In this document: one piece after another, positions 45,414 to 56,068 of the stretch
Layout: every line of letters starts with the position of its first letter
Position numbering within the stretch: position 1 is the stretch's first letter
Source: CAWAQA01 sp963784065
Lineage (GTDB): Bacteria > Acidobacteriota > Vicinamibacteria > Vicinamibacterales > UBA2999
Reading direction: 5' to 3'
Length of the DNA stretch: 64,000 bases
NCBI GenBank assembly: GCA_963784065.1
Contig: CAWAQA010000003.1
Location: 744,001 to 808,000 of the forward strand
Position numbers and translations under genes: made by a program
Notes under the pieces: model-generated
What the model was told of the DNA's origin: nothing
The model's database searches: none
What the model saw: the letters and a program-made list of their open reading frames with translations, nothing else

Positions 45414-46528
45414 ACCGCCTCTCCGTCCTCGTCGAACGGACCCGCGGCACGGACCTCCGCCAACGATGGATACCAGGTCTTTCCCAACTCGCGGGCCCGC
45501 CACCAGCCGCGCGGCATCGTTCCCGTCAGCACCTCGGAGATTTCGAAAATACTCCTCCGCAGCGGCAGACTGGCGCGCCACGTCATGGTGATGATCCCCT
45601 CATCCGGCCGTATAACGATGGTGTCGAGCGCAGCACGCGTGTCTTCCCGTCCGCCCCGCCTGCGGAAGAACGTCACCGGCATGTCGGCCGCAGGCAGGCG
45701 GAAGCTGGCGCGACCCGCCGCCGTCAAGTTTACGAGGGTGACCTCGTCGCCGCCCGTCGGATACGGCATCTGCTGATCCAGGGGCGCGGCCTGGTAGTAC
45801 TCGTCGCGAAAATCAGCAGGCAGAAATGGAAAGGTGGTATCAATCCATTGCTGGTCGTACGTCCCCGCGTATGGCAGTCGCGACGACCAGCCGCGACCGA
45901 GCGGACCGAACGACATCGGTGCGTAACCGCCGTTTGGCGTCTCGACTGGCCGATCGATCTCCTCGGTGTTGGGCAGCGGCGTGCCGTCCACGTATTTGCT
46001 CTTCAAATGGTGGTGCCACCCGCGACCGACGGGGTTCCGCATGAAGGCATAGTGTTTCGCGGGATCTTCATGGAACGCGTCGACGCCGCCGAACGCAACG
46101 TCATATGAAATCGCCTTCTGGATAAACGGCGTGGGCAGGCTCGGTCGTATTCCCGTGATGCCCGCATCCCAGTGTCGATCGCCGACTACGGTGAACACTT
46201 TCTTCCACGTCGCGATCCGCAAGCCGACCGTGACGCGCTCGGCTGGATGCCCTTGAGGAGCCCAGGCGCTGCCGGTCAGCAGAACGTCGCACTGGGGCTT
46301 GCGCGGCGCGAAATCGACTTCCTCTTGCGGTGCCGAGAAGCCGGGCTTACCAGTGAAGGTATCGGCCACTATAAGCGGCTGCTGATCCTCAACGAGCGTC
46401 GGGTCCGCTCCCGATTCGGGAAGACGAAATGTGCCCTTTACTACAATCACCAGAAGCTCTCGGCCAGACGGCTCCACGCCCAACGTGTAGCCAGCCACCA
46501 TGCCGGTGGGATTGATTACCTCCACCAT
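45410..46528 (-). CDS. DUF2169 domain protein, T6SS accessory
   Basis: ATG 46528 (MVEVINPTGMVAGYTLGVEP); a longer open frame upstream is not protein-like. 372 residues, intact. It matches DUF2169: ELLVIVVKGTFRLPESG, PLIVADTFTGKPGFSAPQEE, DFAPRKPQCDVLLTGSAWAP, KVFTVVGDRHWD, ISYDVAFGGVDAFHED, NPVGRGWHHHL. DUF2169 proteins occur almost only with T6SS vgrG/PAAR effector clusters and are thought to be effector chaperone/adaptors. Overlaps the ketosynthase-like gene by 4 bp, so both are likely made together. Confidence 0.82.
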   Translation of the reverse strand: MVEVINPTGMVAGYTLGVEPSGRELLVIVVKGTFRLPESGADPTLVEDQQPLIVADTFTGKPGFSAPQEEVDFAPRKPQCDVLLTGSAWAPQGHPAERVTVGLRIATWKKVFTVVGDRHWDAGITGIRPSLPTPFIQKAISYDVAFGGVDAFHEDPAKHYAFMRNPVGRGWHHHLKSKYVDGTPLPNTEEIDRPVETPNGGYAPMSFGPLGRGWSSRLPYAGTYDQQWIDTTFPFLPADFRDEYYQAAPLDQQMPYPTGGDEVTLVNLTAAGRASFRLPAADMPVTFFRRRGGREDTRAALDTIVIRPDEGIITMTWRASLPLRRSIFEISEVLTGTMPRGWWRARELGKTWYPSLAEVRAAGPFDEDGEAV

Positions 46529-46704
46529 CGGAATCCTCCACCCAGTCGATGTGCGTCGATCCGGCCTTCCCTTGCTTCTCGGTTCAGCCGACACCGTCCG
46601 GAACCGCGGTTGACTCGGTGCCCGCGTGCGGTCGAACCTATGCCGATGCCGCAACGAATCACCCGGTGTTCCCTATGTGAGGTCCGGTTCGCCATCGGTA
46701 TCCG

Positions 46705-48017
46705 TCACAGCTGCGCCAGCAGCGCCTGCTGGCGCCATGCGGCGGCACCGGTGTTGAAGAGCGGTGTCCCAGGCACGAGCAAACAGAGGTAGTGGGCGGC
46801 GAGCACGCGCTGACGTTGATAGCCGTTTTTCAACACATCGACGCAGTGCTCACGAGTCACAGGCGAGCCCATGAAACTGCGGACGCCCAGTCGAATCGTT
46901 GTCGTTTGCGTCCCACCAGGTCTGCACTTTTGCCGGATCGGGCCAGGGCAATCCTTCATCCGCATCCATCTCCACGTTGGGGTCGTCCGGTTTGTCGTTC
47001 GGTCCCGACTCCATTCTTTCCGGCCGGTCCCCTTCGAAATCCAGGAGGGCTAGGTCCGCGCCCGTGATGAGGGTGAACGCCTCGCCCGCGAGACGCGCAA
47101 GGTTGTCGTCGGCCATCTGCTTGATGAGCCACGGCACGTAGGCCGGGTCGCCGACAATGCCACTCCCCTCGATGACCAATCGCACCTGCGCGTCGGAGGC
47201 GGCGAGGCGTTGCAGGAGTCGATGGGCGGCCGCGGTCTCCATCGCTTGGCATGCAAGGCGAAATGCCCGCCGCCGCTCGTGAGCAGCGGACCACCCGACG
47301 TCGGCAAGGCTGTCGAGGGCTCTGCCGCGGTTTCCGAGCAGCACAGCCGACCACGCCGCCCAGAACTGACAAGTCGCATCGGCGTCGACGACGGAAGCGA
47401 GGGACGACACAAGGTGCGCCTGGCCGAGAACACCGGCTGCACGGAATGCCTCGGCGCGAACATCCTTGCTTTGATTTGTCAAACCGTCGGCCAGCGAGGA
47501 GTCCGGCACGACGCCGTGCAGACGGCACGCCGCCAAACCGAGGGCTCGGAGTGTCGGTGAGACTTCACTCAACAGATTCTTGACTACCCCCCTCAGCTTG
47601 GCGGATGCGACCCAGCCCAAGGCCGATCTCATCCCTGGCAGCGCATCCGGTCCCGCCTCGGAAACGAGGACGCACCGCCGGAGCGTGTCCTGATCCCCTA
47701 AATCGAGGCCAACGACGGCGGCGGCGAAAATCCGGCCGGCCGAGACACTATCGAGCTGTGCGCGAAGGACGCGCAGCGCACCCTCCCCCGCCACGGCACA
47801 CCCGTCTTGATGCGCTGCGATTCGTTCATCGAACCGCGCCAGGTGGCGGAGCGCAACATGTCCGGACACGCGCAGACTGTTCCGCGTCTCCCCAGAGCAT
47901 GGCGAGCTCTTCGGCGTGCTGGCCGATAACGAGCGCGATGACTGGCGGTGCGGCCGTCGGCGCGGACGTTCTCGTCGAATCGATTAACATCTGCTGGGTC
48001 TCGATGATTTCACTCAA
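46705..48017 (-). CDS. TIGR02270-type HEAT-repeat protein, T6SS-associated; two frameshifts
   Basis: TTG 48017 (MSEIIETQQMLIDSTRTSAP), overlapping the DUF6484 stop as TTGA. After a shift near 47870: HVALRHLARFDERIAAHQDG, ALGWVASAKLRGVVKNLLSE, LGLAACRLHGVVPDSSLADG, RAEAFRAAGVLGQAHLVSSL, FRLACQAMETAAAHRLLQRL and GDPAYVPWLIKQMADDNLAR. After another near 46905: RLGVRSFMGSPVTREHCVDV and LAAHYLCLLVPGTPLFNTG. About 435 residues of alpha-helical HEAT-like repeats. The family is confined to T6SS loci and has no known biochemical role. Confidence 0.7.
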
Positions 48018-48560
48018 TTGAGCTGAACCGATCCACCCTTGACCCGGTTCACGCCGGAAGAACGGCTCGAGATGTAGGCGCCCTGGATCAGTACCTTGCC
48101 TTCACGCGTGAGCGTGATGCTCGCCTTGCCGCAGCGCAGCACGAGCTGTTCCTTCGCAGTGACAACGAGGCGCTCGCCATCGACATCCACGTCCACGGTG
48201 CCCGGAGTCGACTTGAGCGGCTGCGGCCCGTGCCCCCCGGACCACACCGAGCACGACCGGCTTCGCGGCGTCACCGCCGTCAAACATGATCACCACCTGG
48301 CCACCGATATGCGCTCCGTGAAAATCTACCGTCGTTCGCGCAGCCACTGGCGCTGAACCTCCCATCCCTGGGAAAACGACCAGCGGGGTCTGTCCGTTGT
48401 TGGTCATCGCCAGCAGCTCCCCGATGACGAAGTGCGCGGGGGGAGGCACGGAAGCGGCCTTCGTCGACTGGCCTACGACCAATGGAGCGAGGAGATCCTC
48501 ACTGCACATCTCCTCGAGCGCGGCGGCGTCGGCGACCCCGCTCGGATTCTTCACCTGCAT
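48014..48560 (-). CDS. DUF6484-like T6SS accessory protein, one frameshift
   Basis: ATG 48560 (MQVKNPSGVADAAALEEMCS), 26 bp after the vgrG stop. It shows FVIGELLAMTNNGQTPLVVF, VDFHGAHIGGQVVIMFDGGD and AAKPVVLGVV, the pattern of DUF6484. After a shift near 48245 come GTVDVDVDGERLVVTAKEQL, VLRCGKASITLTREGKVLIQ and GAYISSRSSGVNRVKGGSVQ. The second half copies the beta-helix style of the VgrG tail, so it may cap or extend the spike. About 180 residues. Confidence 0.68.
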
Positions 48561-48585
48561 AACAACTCCGTCGGCAGCTCGCCGC

Positions 48586-50858
48586 TCAGTTCTGCAGAAT
48601 CTTCGAGCCCTTCATCACGATGTCGCTCGTCGGCCTTGACGTTGATCTTGCCGCTGCCCCTGATCGTGATGTCCTTGCCCTTGATCACGATCGTGCCGTC
48701 CTTCTTCATCGTGATGCTGGCGCTGCCGGTCTTGATCGCGATCGACTCGCCGGCATCGACCACGCAGTTCTTGCCGACCTTGGTGGCGTCGTCTTTGCCG
48801 ACGCTCGTCGTCCGCCCGCCGGTCACGCTGCGCGTCTCGTCGCGCGCCGACCGTCATCGCTCGCTGCTTGCCCCACGTCGACGTCTGCGCTGCGCCGACC
48901 TTCACCGTCCGAGCGGCGGCCACCGTCGTCGACTGGCCGCACCGACGCTCGTCGACTGATTGGCGCCGACGTTGATCGTCTGCATCGCGCCGACCGTCAC
49001 CGCCTGCAGGCCGCCGACCGTGATCTCCTGCGCGCCGCCGACGCTGATCGTCTCGTTGACGCCGACGCTGTGCGTGCGCTGCAGCGCGACGGTCGCCGTC
49101 TCGCTGCCGCTGACCGTGCGCGCTGCGGTTGCCGCCGATGGTGACCGTCTCGTTGGCGCCGACGTTCTTCGTCCGGTTCGCGCCGACCGTCAGCGTCTCG
49201 TTGGACCCGATGGTCGCGTCGCGATTGACGCCGACGTCCCACTTCTGGTTCTTGCCGATGCTCTCCGAATCGTCCACGTCCACGCGGTCGGTGCGGCTGT
49301 TGTGGATCGTCGACGTCTGATCGTGCTCGACGACGGTGTCCATGTTGTACTGGCCGTGGATGAACACGCGCTCCTTGCCGGCGGTGTCGTCCATCGACAG
49401 CTCGTTGAAGCCGCGCGCCCTTGTGCGTCTGCGACTTGATGCCGCTCAGCACGGCGCCGGCGGGGAACCCGAACGGCGGCTGGCTCTCGGCGTTGTAGAC
49501 GCGGCCGGTGATGATCGGCTGGTCGGGATCGCCTTCGAGGAAGTCGACGATGACCTCCTGGCCGATGCGCGGCGTGGACACGGCGCCCCAGCCCTTGCCG
49601 GCCCACGGGTGCGACACGCGGATCCAGCAGGAGCTGTTCTCGTCCTTCTTGCCCAGGCGGTCCCAGTGGAACTGCACCTTCACGCGCCCGAACTTGTCGG
49701 TGTAGATCTCGTCGCCGGCCGGGCCGACGACCATCGCCGTCTGCGGCCCCTGGACGAACGGCTTCGGCGTGGTGCGCTGCGGCCGGAACTGCTGCTGCGT
49801 CGACATCGCCGCGAAGCTGCACTGATAGCTCGATCCGCCGCCCGCCGGGCAGCGCCTCGTAGTCGCTGAACTCGAGGTCGTAGTTCGCCGCGACGACGAG
49901 GTGCTCGCGGTTCTGGTCGGCGCGCGGACAGGCGTCGAGCGTGAACAGCGCCCCGACGGCCATGCCGCGGGCGTTGGTCACGGCGCTGATGGTCTCGAAC
50001 TGCGTCCCGAGCTCGTCGATGCGGACGGAGGCGTACTGTTCGCCGTCGGCCTTCTGCAGGTAGTCGCCGGGATAGTCGAAGACCTCGTAGTTGCTCGGCG
50101 AGTACTTGCGGGACAGGACCTTCTGCGTCTTCAGGTCGACGCTCGGCCGCTCGAGGTCGTAGTCGTCGTGCACGTAGACGCCCGGCTGCACCTCGCGCGA
50201 GAACTCCCAGCTGCTGATGTGCTCGAGCTCCGGCCGCGCGAGCTGCTCGGGCGGGATGAACGGAGAGCTCCTCGTAGCCGGGACACGGCGCGTGCTTGCT
50301 GCACGAGTCGGTCAGCACCAGCGTGTTGTGGCCGTCGGTGTGCCGGAAGTAGTAGTAGATGCCTTCCTGCTCCATCAGCCGGCTGACGAAGTTGAAGTCG
50401 GTCTCCCGGTACTGCACGCAGTAGGTCCACTTGCGATACGTGCCCGTCAGCTCGAACTTGAAGTCGGCGACGGGATGATCGGCGAACACCTTCTTGATGA
50501 TGTCCGGCACCGTCATCTCCTGGAAGATGCGGCAGTCGGCGGTGCGCGTCAGGAACCAGAGCCACGGACGGACGATGGCGGTGTACCGGTGATAGCGGCC
50601 GTACGTGCTCGCCCTGCGAAAAGCGCGTCACGAAGCCGTTGAAGTAGCGCGTGCTGTCGTCGGGCAGCGCCAGCTTGACCGTGACGTTCTTGCCGAGGAT
50701 CGTCGTCGAGATTGATGTCGCTCTTCGGCGCTCAGCAGGTCGAGCTGGTACTCGCTCAGCCGGCCCAGCTCCTCGCGCGCGCGCATGCCGTGAAACAGCA
50801 GCACGCCGTCGCCGAGCGGCGTGTCGATCTCCATCAGCCGTGTCGTCACGCCAGACAT
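48586..50858 (-). CDS. vgrG: Type VI secretion spike protein VgrG (TssI), many frameshifts
   Basis: ATG 50858 (MSGVTTRLMEIDTPLGDGVL). Pieces in several frames give about 750 residues. Gp27-like part: LSEYQLDLLSAEERH, MTVPDIIKKVFADHPVADFK, RETDFNFVSRLMEQEGIYYY and FRHTDGHNTLVLTDS. Gp5 OB-fold: RVKVQFHWDRLGKKDENSSC, WIRVSHPWAGKGWGAVSTPR and IGQEVIVDFLEGDPDQPIIT. Long beta-helix: VGANRTKNVGANETVTIGGN and DUF2345-like KTGSASITMKKDGTIVIKGK, ending SDIVMKGSKILQN. I count at least seven shifts. VgrG trimers form the puncturing spike on the Hcp tube and carry effectors, here probably the DUF4150-GHH2 protein. Confidence 0.86.
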
Positions 50859-52226
50859 GGTGCTCTCCGATCGTCCCCGGTGCTCATGTACGCCGCCTCA
50901 CGCTTCTCCGCCCTGACGACCAGGCCATCGACCGGCACCCCCGCCTCGAGCCGCAGCTCCGCGCGAGCGATCACCGGCCTCAGCCCGGCGGCCATGAGCA
51001 GGCGCTCGACATAGGCGCGCGCATGGTTGTAGCGGCCGTGCGGCCTGAGGCAGTAATCCGTCGCCGTCGTCAGCACCTGCGAGCTCCTCCACGGTGAAGA
51101 CGAAGTGTCCGTCCGGCCGCAGCGCCGCGGCGGCCGCCGCGATCACCTCGTCGAGCGCGCCGAAATAGACCAGCGTGTCTGCCGACACGATCACGTCGAA
51201 CGCCTCGGGACACGACTGCGAGGTACGCCGTCAGCTCGCCCTTGACGAGCTCGTCGTAGACATGGCGCTCGCGCGCCTGATCGAGCATCCGCGCCCGACA
51301 GATCCACGCCGACCAGCCGCGCGCGTACGGCGTGAGCAGCGGGCCGCACAGGCCGGTGCCGCAGCCGGCGTCGAGCACGTCGAATGTCTTCGCCGCCTCG
51401 ATGCCCGACTCCGCAAGCATCGCGGCAACCAGCTCCGGCGCGCGGTACATCAGCTGCGCCAGCTTCGCGTCGAAGCTGGCGGCGAAGCCGTCGAAGACGG
51501 CCTCGACGATACGCGTCCGAGGCGCGGGCCGGCACGTCGCGCCCCGAGCAGGCGGCCAGCGTGTGGCGCGCCAGCGGGCTGTCCGGCTCCTCGCGCAGCC
51601 AGCGCTCGCAGATCTCCACCGCCTTGTCGAACTCGCCGAGCGTGCAATGCGCCAGCGCCAGCAGCCGCCGCGCCTGCGCATGCTTCGGGTCGAGCGTGAT
51701 GACCTTGCAGAAGCAGGCCACCGCTTCCCGCATCCGCCGCTGGCCGTACAGCAGGATGCCGAGGTTCTGGTGGACGTCCTGGTGATCGGGATCGATGGCG
51801 ATCGCCTTCCGATACGCCGCTTCGGATTCCGCCGCGTGGCCCTGCGCCCTGAGCAGGACGCCGAGATTGTTGTAGCGCGTTGGCATGCGTCGGATCGAGC
51901 GCGATGGCCTGCTGGAACGCGGCAACGGCTTCAGCCAGCCTGCCCCGCGCCTTGAGGACGATGCCGAGGTTGCTGTGCCAGTCTGCCTGGCCAGGCGCGA
52001 GCGCGAGGCTCTTCTCGATCAGCGCGAGCGCGTCGTCGCTGCGGCCCTGCTGATGCGCGATGACGCCCGCGTAGTGCATCGCGTCCGCCTGGTCGGGCGC
52101 CTGCTCGAGGATCGCCCGATAGATGTCCTCGGCGGCCGCGAGGTGACCGTTCTTCTGGCAGCGGATCGCGATCGACATCGCCTCCGCGACGGTGACTTCA
52201 CGCGGTACGTCTGGTAATTGCTCCAT
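50846..52226 (-). CDS. TPR-repeat protein fused to a SAM-dependent methyltransferase, frameshifted
   Basis: ATG 52226 (MEQLPDVPREVTVAEAMSIA). About six TPRs (AAEDIYRAILEQAPDQADAM, SDDALALIEKSLALAPGQAD, AESEAAYRKAIAIDPDHQDV, AVEICERWLREEPDSPLARH). A class I methyltransferase follows: FDGFAASFDAKLAQLMYRAP, DVLDAGCGTGLCGPLLTPYA, YDELVKGELTAYLA, VIVSADTLVYFGALDEVIAA and LRPHGRYNHARAYVERLLMA. Matches the predicted TPR-methyltransferases (COG4976 type). Four or five shifts. It overlaps vgrG by 13 bp and follows clpV closely, so it is part of the T6SS transcript. Its substrate, possibly a secreted component, is unknown. Confidence 0.7.
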
Positions 52227-52235
52227 GTCAGGACC

Positions 52236-55037
52236 CTACGATCTCGGTTTCGGGCCGGCTGCTACGCACGTGCTCGGCCGGCTCAGTCGGCCCCACGTCA
52301 TCGGCGCCTGGCCGGCCAAGCCGGCCCCCACGTCGCCATCGGGCCGGCTGGAGCCGGCCCCTTCGTCAGCCGCGGCGGCGGGAGCGCCGTCGAACCGGTA
52401 GTCGAAATCGCCGTTCGCCACCGCCAGCCGCACGCCGGTCAGCGGCAGGCCGGCCATCGTCCGCGTCAGGAACTCGCGGCTGATCTCCGGCAGCACGGTA
52501 TTGGTGAGGATGGCGTCGATCATGCGCCCGCCGCTCTCGACCTCCGTGCAGCGGCTCACGATCAGCTTGACGGCCTCGTCGTCATAGGCGAACGGAATCT
52601 TGTGGTGCTCCACGACCCGCTTCGCGATCCGTTCGAGCTGCAGGCGGACGATGCTCGACAGCATCTCGTCGGTGAGCGGGTAATACGGGATGGGCACGAG
52701 CCGGCCGAGCAGCGCCGGCGGGAACTTCTTCAGCAGCGGCTCGCGCAGCGCCTTCGCCACGCCTTCCGCGTCCGGCATGAGCTCCGGGTCCTTGCACAGC
52801 CGCACGATGAGGTCGGTGCCGACGTTGGACGTGAGCAGGATGATCGTGTTCGTGAAGTCGATGTAGCGGCCCTCGCCGTCCTCCATCCACCCCTTGTCGA
52901 AGACCTGGAAGAAGAGCTCGTGGACGTCCGAGTGCGCCTTCTCGACTTCGTCGAGCAGCACGACGCTGTAGGGACGCCGGCGCACGGCTTCCGTCAGGAT
53001 GCCGCCTTCGCCGTAGCCGACATATCCGGGCGGCGATCCCTTGAGCGTGGAGACGGTGTGCGCCTCCTGGAACTCGCTCATGTTGATCGTGATGACGTTC
53101 TGCTCGCCGCCGTACAGCGCCTCTGCCAGCGCCAGCGCCGTTTCGGTCTTGCCGACGCCCGAGGGGCCGCACAGCATGAAGACGCCGATCGGCTTGTTGG
53201 GGTTGTCGAGCCTGGCGCGCGACGTCTGGATGCGCCGCGCGATCATCTCGAGCGCGTGACGCTGGCCGATCACCCGCTGGTTGAGCGTCTCCGCCAGGTT
53301 GAGCACGGTCTCGATCTCGTTCTTCACCATGCGGCCCACCGGCACGCCGGTCCAGTCCTGCACCACCGACGCGACGGCCTGCTCGTCAACGCTCGGCAGG
53401 ATCAGCGGCGACTCGCCCTGCAGGACATTGAGCTTCACCTGCAGCTCGGCGTGCTCGTCGAGCAGCGCGTCCCGCTGCTCTGGCGCCGTTTCGGGCTTGC
53501 GCAGCGTCGCGCGGATGTCGAGGACCCGATCCACGAGCTCGCGCTCCGCCTGCCAGCGCTCGTCGAGCTCGATCCGGCGCTGTTCCGCCGTGGCCAGCTT
53601 CTGCTCGGCCACCTTCCGGCGCTCCACGGTGTTCACGCCGACGGCCTCCTCGCGGCCGATGATCTCGAGCTCGGTCTGCAGGCCTTCGATGCGCCGGCGG
53701 CAGTCCTCGAGCTGCGGCGGCACCGCGTGCTGGCTGATCGCCACGCGCGCGCACGTCGGTGTCGAGCAGGCTGACCGCCTTGTCCGGCAGCTGGCGCGCC
53801 GGGATGTAGCGGTGCGACAGCCGCACGGCCGCTTCGAGCGCTTCGTCGAGCACCTGCACGCGATGGTGCTTCTCGAGGACGGAGGCGACGCCGCGCACCA
53901 TCAGAATCGCCTTGTCCTCGCTCGGCTCGAGCACCTGCACGACCTGGAAGCGGCGGGTCAGCGCCGGATCCTTCTCGATGTACTTCTTGTACTCCGCCCA
54001 CGTCGTCGCGGCGATCGTGCGCAGCGTGCCGCGCGCCAGCGCCGGCTTGAGCAGGTTCGCGGCGTCGCCGGTGCCGGCGGCGCCGCCGGCGCCGATGAGC
54101 GTGTGCGCCTCGTCGACGAACAGGATGATCGGCTTCGGCGATGCCTGCACTTCGTCGATCACCTGCCGCAGCCGGTTCTCGAACTCGCCCTTCATGCTCG
54201 CGCCCGCCTGCAGCAGCCCGATGTCGAGCGTGTAGAGCGAGACGTTCTGCAGCGGCGGCGGCACGTCGCCTCTCGCGAGGCGCAGCGCGAAGCCTTCGAC
54301 GACGGCGGTCTTGCCGACGCCGGCTTCGCCGGTCAGGATCGGGTTGTTCTGGCGGCGGCGCATCAGGATGTCGACGATCTGCCGGATCTCCTCGTCGCGG
54401 CCGCTCACCGGATCGATCTCGCCCTTGCGCGCCCGCTCGGTCAGGTCCGTGGCAAACCGCTTGAGCGCTTCCTGCTTGCCCATCTGCGCCGGCGCCATCG
54501 CGCCGCTGGCTTCGCCGGGCGCCGCCAGCGACGAACCGTCCGCGGCGCTCGAGCCGCTCCTCCGGCGAGCCGTTCACGATTCGCGCGAAGTCCTCGGTCA
54601 GCGTGTCGGCCTTGATGCGCCTCGAACTGGCGCGAAATCGCGACGAGCGCGTTGCGCAGCGACGGGGTCTTCAGCATGCCGACGACGAGATGGCCCGTGC
54701 GCACCTGCGCATCGCCGAACATCAGCGTCGAATAGACCCAGCCGCGCTCGACCGCGTTCTCGACATGCGCCGACAGGTCGGAGATCGACGTGGCGCCGCG
54801 CGGCAGGCGATCGAGCGCATCGGTGACGTCCTTCGCCAGCCGCGAGGGGTCGAGCTCGAAGTGCTTGACGATGCGATGCAGGTCGGAGTCGGGCGTCTGC
54901 AGGATCTGCTGCATCCAGTGCACCAGCTCGACGTACGGGTTGCCGCGCAGCTTGCAGAACACGGTGGCGCCCTCGATGGCCTTGTAGGCGAGGCTGTTGA
55001 GCTTGCCGAACAGCGCCGATCGGCTGATTTCACTCAT
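52236..55037 (-). CDS. clpV: T6SS sheath-recycling AAA+ ATPase ClpV (TssH), frameshifted; C-terminus altered by palindromic repeats
   Basis: ATG 55037 overlaps the tssG stop. N-domain: MSEISRSALFGKLNSLAYKA and RTGHLVVGMLKTPSLRNALV. First AAA+: NNPILTGEAGVGKTAVVEGF, GEFENRLRQVIDEVQASPKP and ILFVDEAHTLIGAGG. Coiled middle domain, then second AAA+: GVFMLCGPSGVGKTETALAL, GSPPGYVGYGEGGILTEAVR and VVLLDEVEKAHSDVHELFFQ. Shifts near 54610, 54530 and 53755. The expected end (GVRLAVANGDFDYRF) is followed by 44 extra residues that are a translation of palindromic DNA (52250-52400). ClpV disassembles contracted TssB/C sheath for reuse. Confidence 0.88.
52276..52360. repeat. Three palindromes inside the 3' end of clpV
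   Basis: GGCCG-GCTCAGT-CGGCC (52276-52292), GGCCGGC-CAA-GCCGGCC (52310-52326) and GGGCCGGC-TGGA-GCCGGCCC (52341-52360). They code for the odd tail of ClpV on the minus strand. Confidence 0.72.
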
Positions 55038-56068
55038 GCGGCGCGCACTCCTGGCGACGAACGCTTTCTGCATCCAGACACAGGTCGTCGGCGTCGGTCG
55101 CGGCGCGGCGCCGGCCGAGCCACGTGGTCCAGCCCAGTCGGCTGGCCGCCGCCGAGCGTCAGCGGCGGCACCTCGCTCCGCCGCAGCAGCAGGCGCACGT
55201 CCCACTCGAGCTCGAAGCAGAGATAGAGCCGCACCCAGTCCACGAGCTTTCGCAGCGGCGTCCCGCCGGGCAGAAAACTCTCGTACTGCCCGAGCGTCAG
55301 CGGCCCGAGCCGGATGCGGAACTTGTGCTGCCGGTCCCACACGCGGCTGCCGAGCACGGCGCCGGCCCCGAGCACGCGCGCCTTCGGCCGAGAGGCACGT
55401 CCGCTCCCGCTCGCCCAGCGACATCCAGTGGCCGACGAACTGCTCGATCCGCGACGGGCACGCGGAAAAAGTGCTGGAGGATGGCGGCGAGCCCCTCCGC
55501 GTTGCGGACCTGCCGGATGAGCGCGCCGACGTGAAAGAACTTGGCAAGGTCGGGCAGCGCGTCGCGATCGCGGAACGCCGGCGGCGCCAGCCCGACGAAG
55601 GCGCCCGACGTACGACGTGAAGCGGTCGTCGTGCGGGCGATCGCGGTTGACGTGCGGCTGCGCCTGCGCCCACGCGCGGTAGAACAGCGCCAGGAACCGA
55701 TGATGAAAGAGGTCGAGGAACCGGCTGAGCGTCGGATCGCCCGCGTGCCGCAGCCGCTCGCGCGCGTACTCGGTGATGTGCAGCGGCAGCGGGCCGTTCG
55801 GGCCGAACAGGCCGAACAGCCTGACCTGCAGCGCGGCCGGCGTGCCGTTCTCCGCCGGCTCGAACGAGGCCAGCGGCGCGGGCGCAAACGACAGGTCCGG
55901 ATCCTGCCCGAGCCGCACCGGCTCGTCGACCGGACGAAGGGCGCGGCCCCAGCGCGGCTTGTCGCTGTACAGGCACTCCAGCCGGCGCAGCGTCTGGTAG
56001 AAGTCGTAGCGGTACGGCGCGTCCGCCAACGCCGCGAGAAACGCTAGAGCGTCGGTCTCGCGCCCCAT
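55034..56068 (-). CDS. tssG: T6SS baseplate protein TssG, frameshifted
   Basis: ATG 56068 (MGRETDALAFLAALADAPYR); ATG 56080 is an alternative four residues upstream. It continues YDFYQTLRRLECLYSDKPRW, GRALRPVDEPVRLGQDPDLS, LQVRLFGLFGPNGPLPLHIT, YARERLRHAGDPTLSRFLDL and FHHRFLALFYRAWAQAQP, then shifts near 55605. The rest reads AFRDRDALPDLAKFFHVGAL and, in another frame, IEQFVGHWMSLGERERTCLS with RLGPLTLGQYESFLPGGTPL. At least three shifts. TssG pairs with TssF and TssE in the wedge of the baseplate. The start overlaps tssF by about 25 bp. Confidence 0.82.
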   Translation of the reverse strand: MGRETDALAFLAALADAPYRYDFYQTLRRLECLYSDKPRWGRALRPVDEPVRLGQDPDLSFAPAPLASFEPAENGTPAALQVRLFGLFGPNGPLPLHITEYARERLRHAGDPTLSRFLDLFHHRFLALFYRAWAQAQPHVNRDRPHDDRFTSYVGRLRRAGAAGVPRSRRAARPCQVLSRRRAHPAGPQRGGARRHPPALFPRARRGSSSSSATGCRWASGSGRASRPKARVLGAGAVLGSRVWDRQHKFRIRLGPLTLGQYESFLPGGTPLRKLVDWVRLYLCFELEWDVRLLLRRSEVPPLTLGGGQPTGLDHVARPAPRRDRRRRPVSGCRKRSSPGVRAA

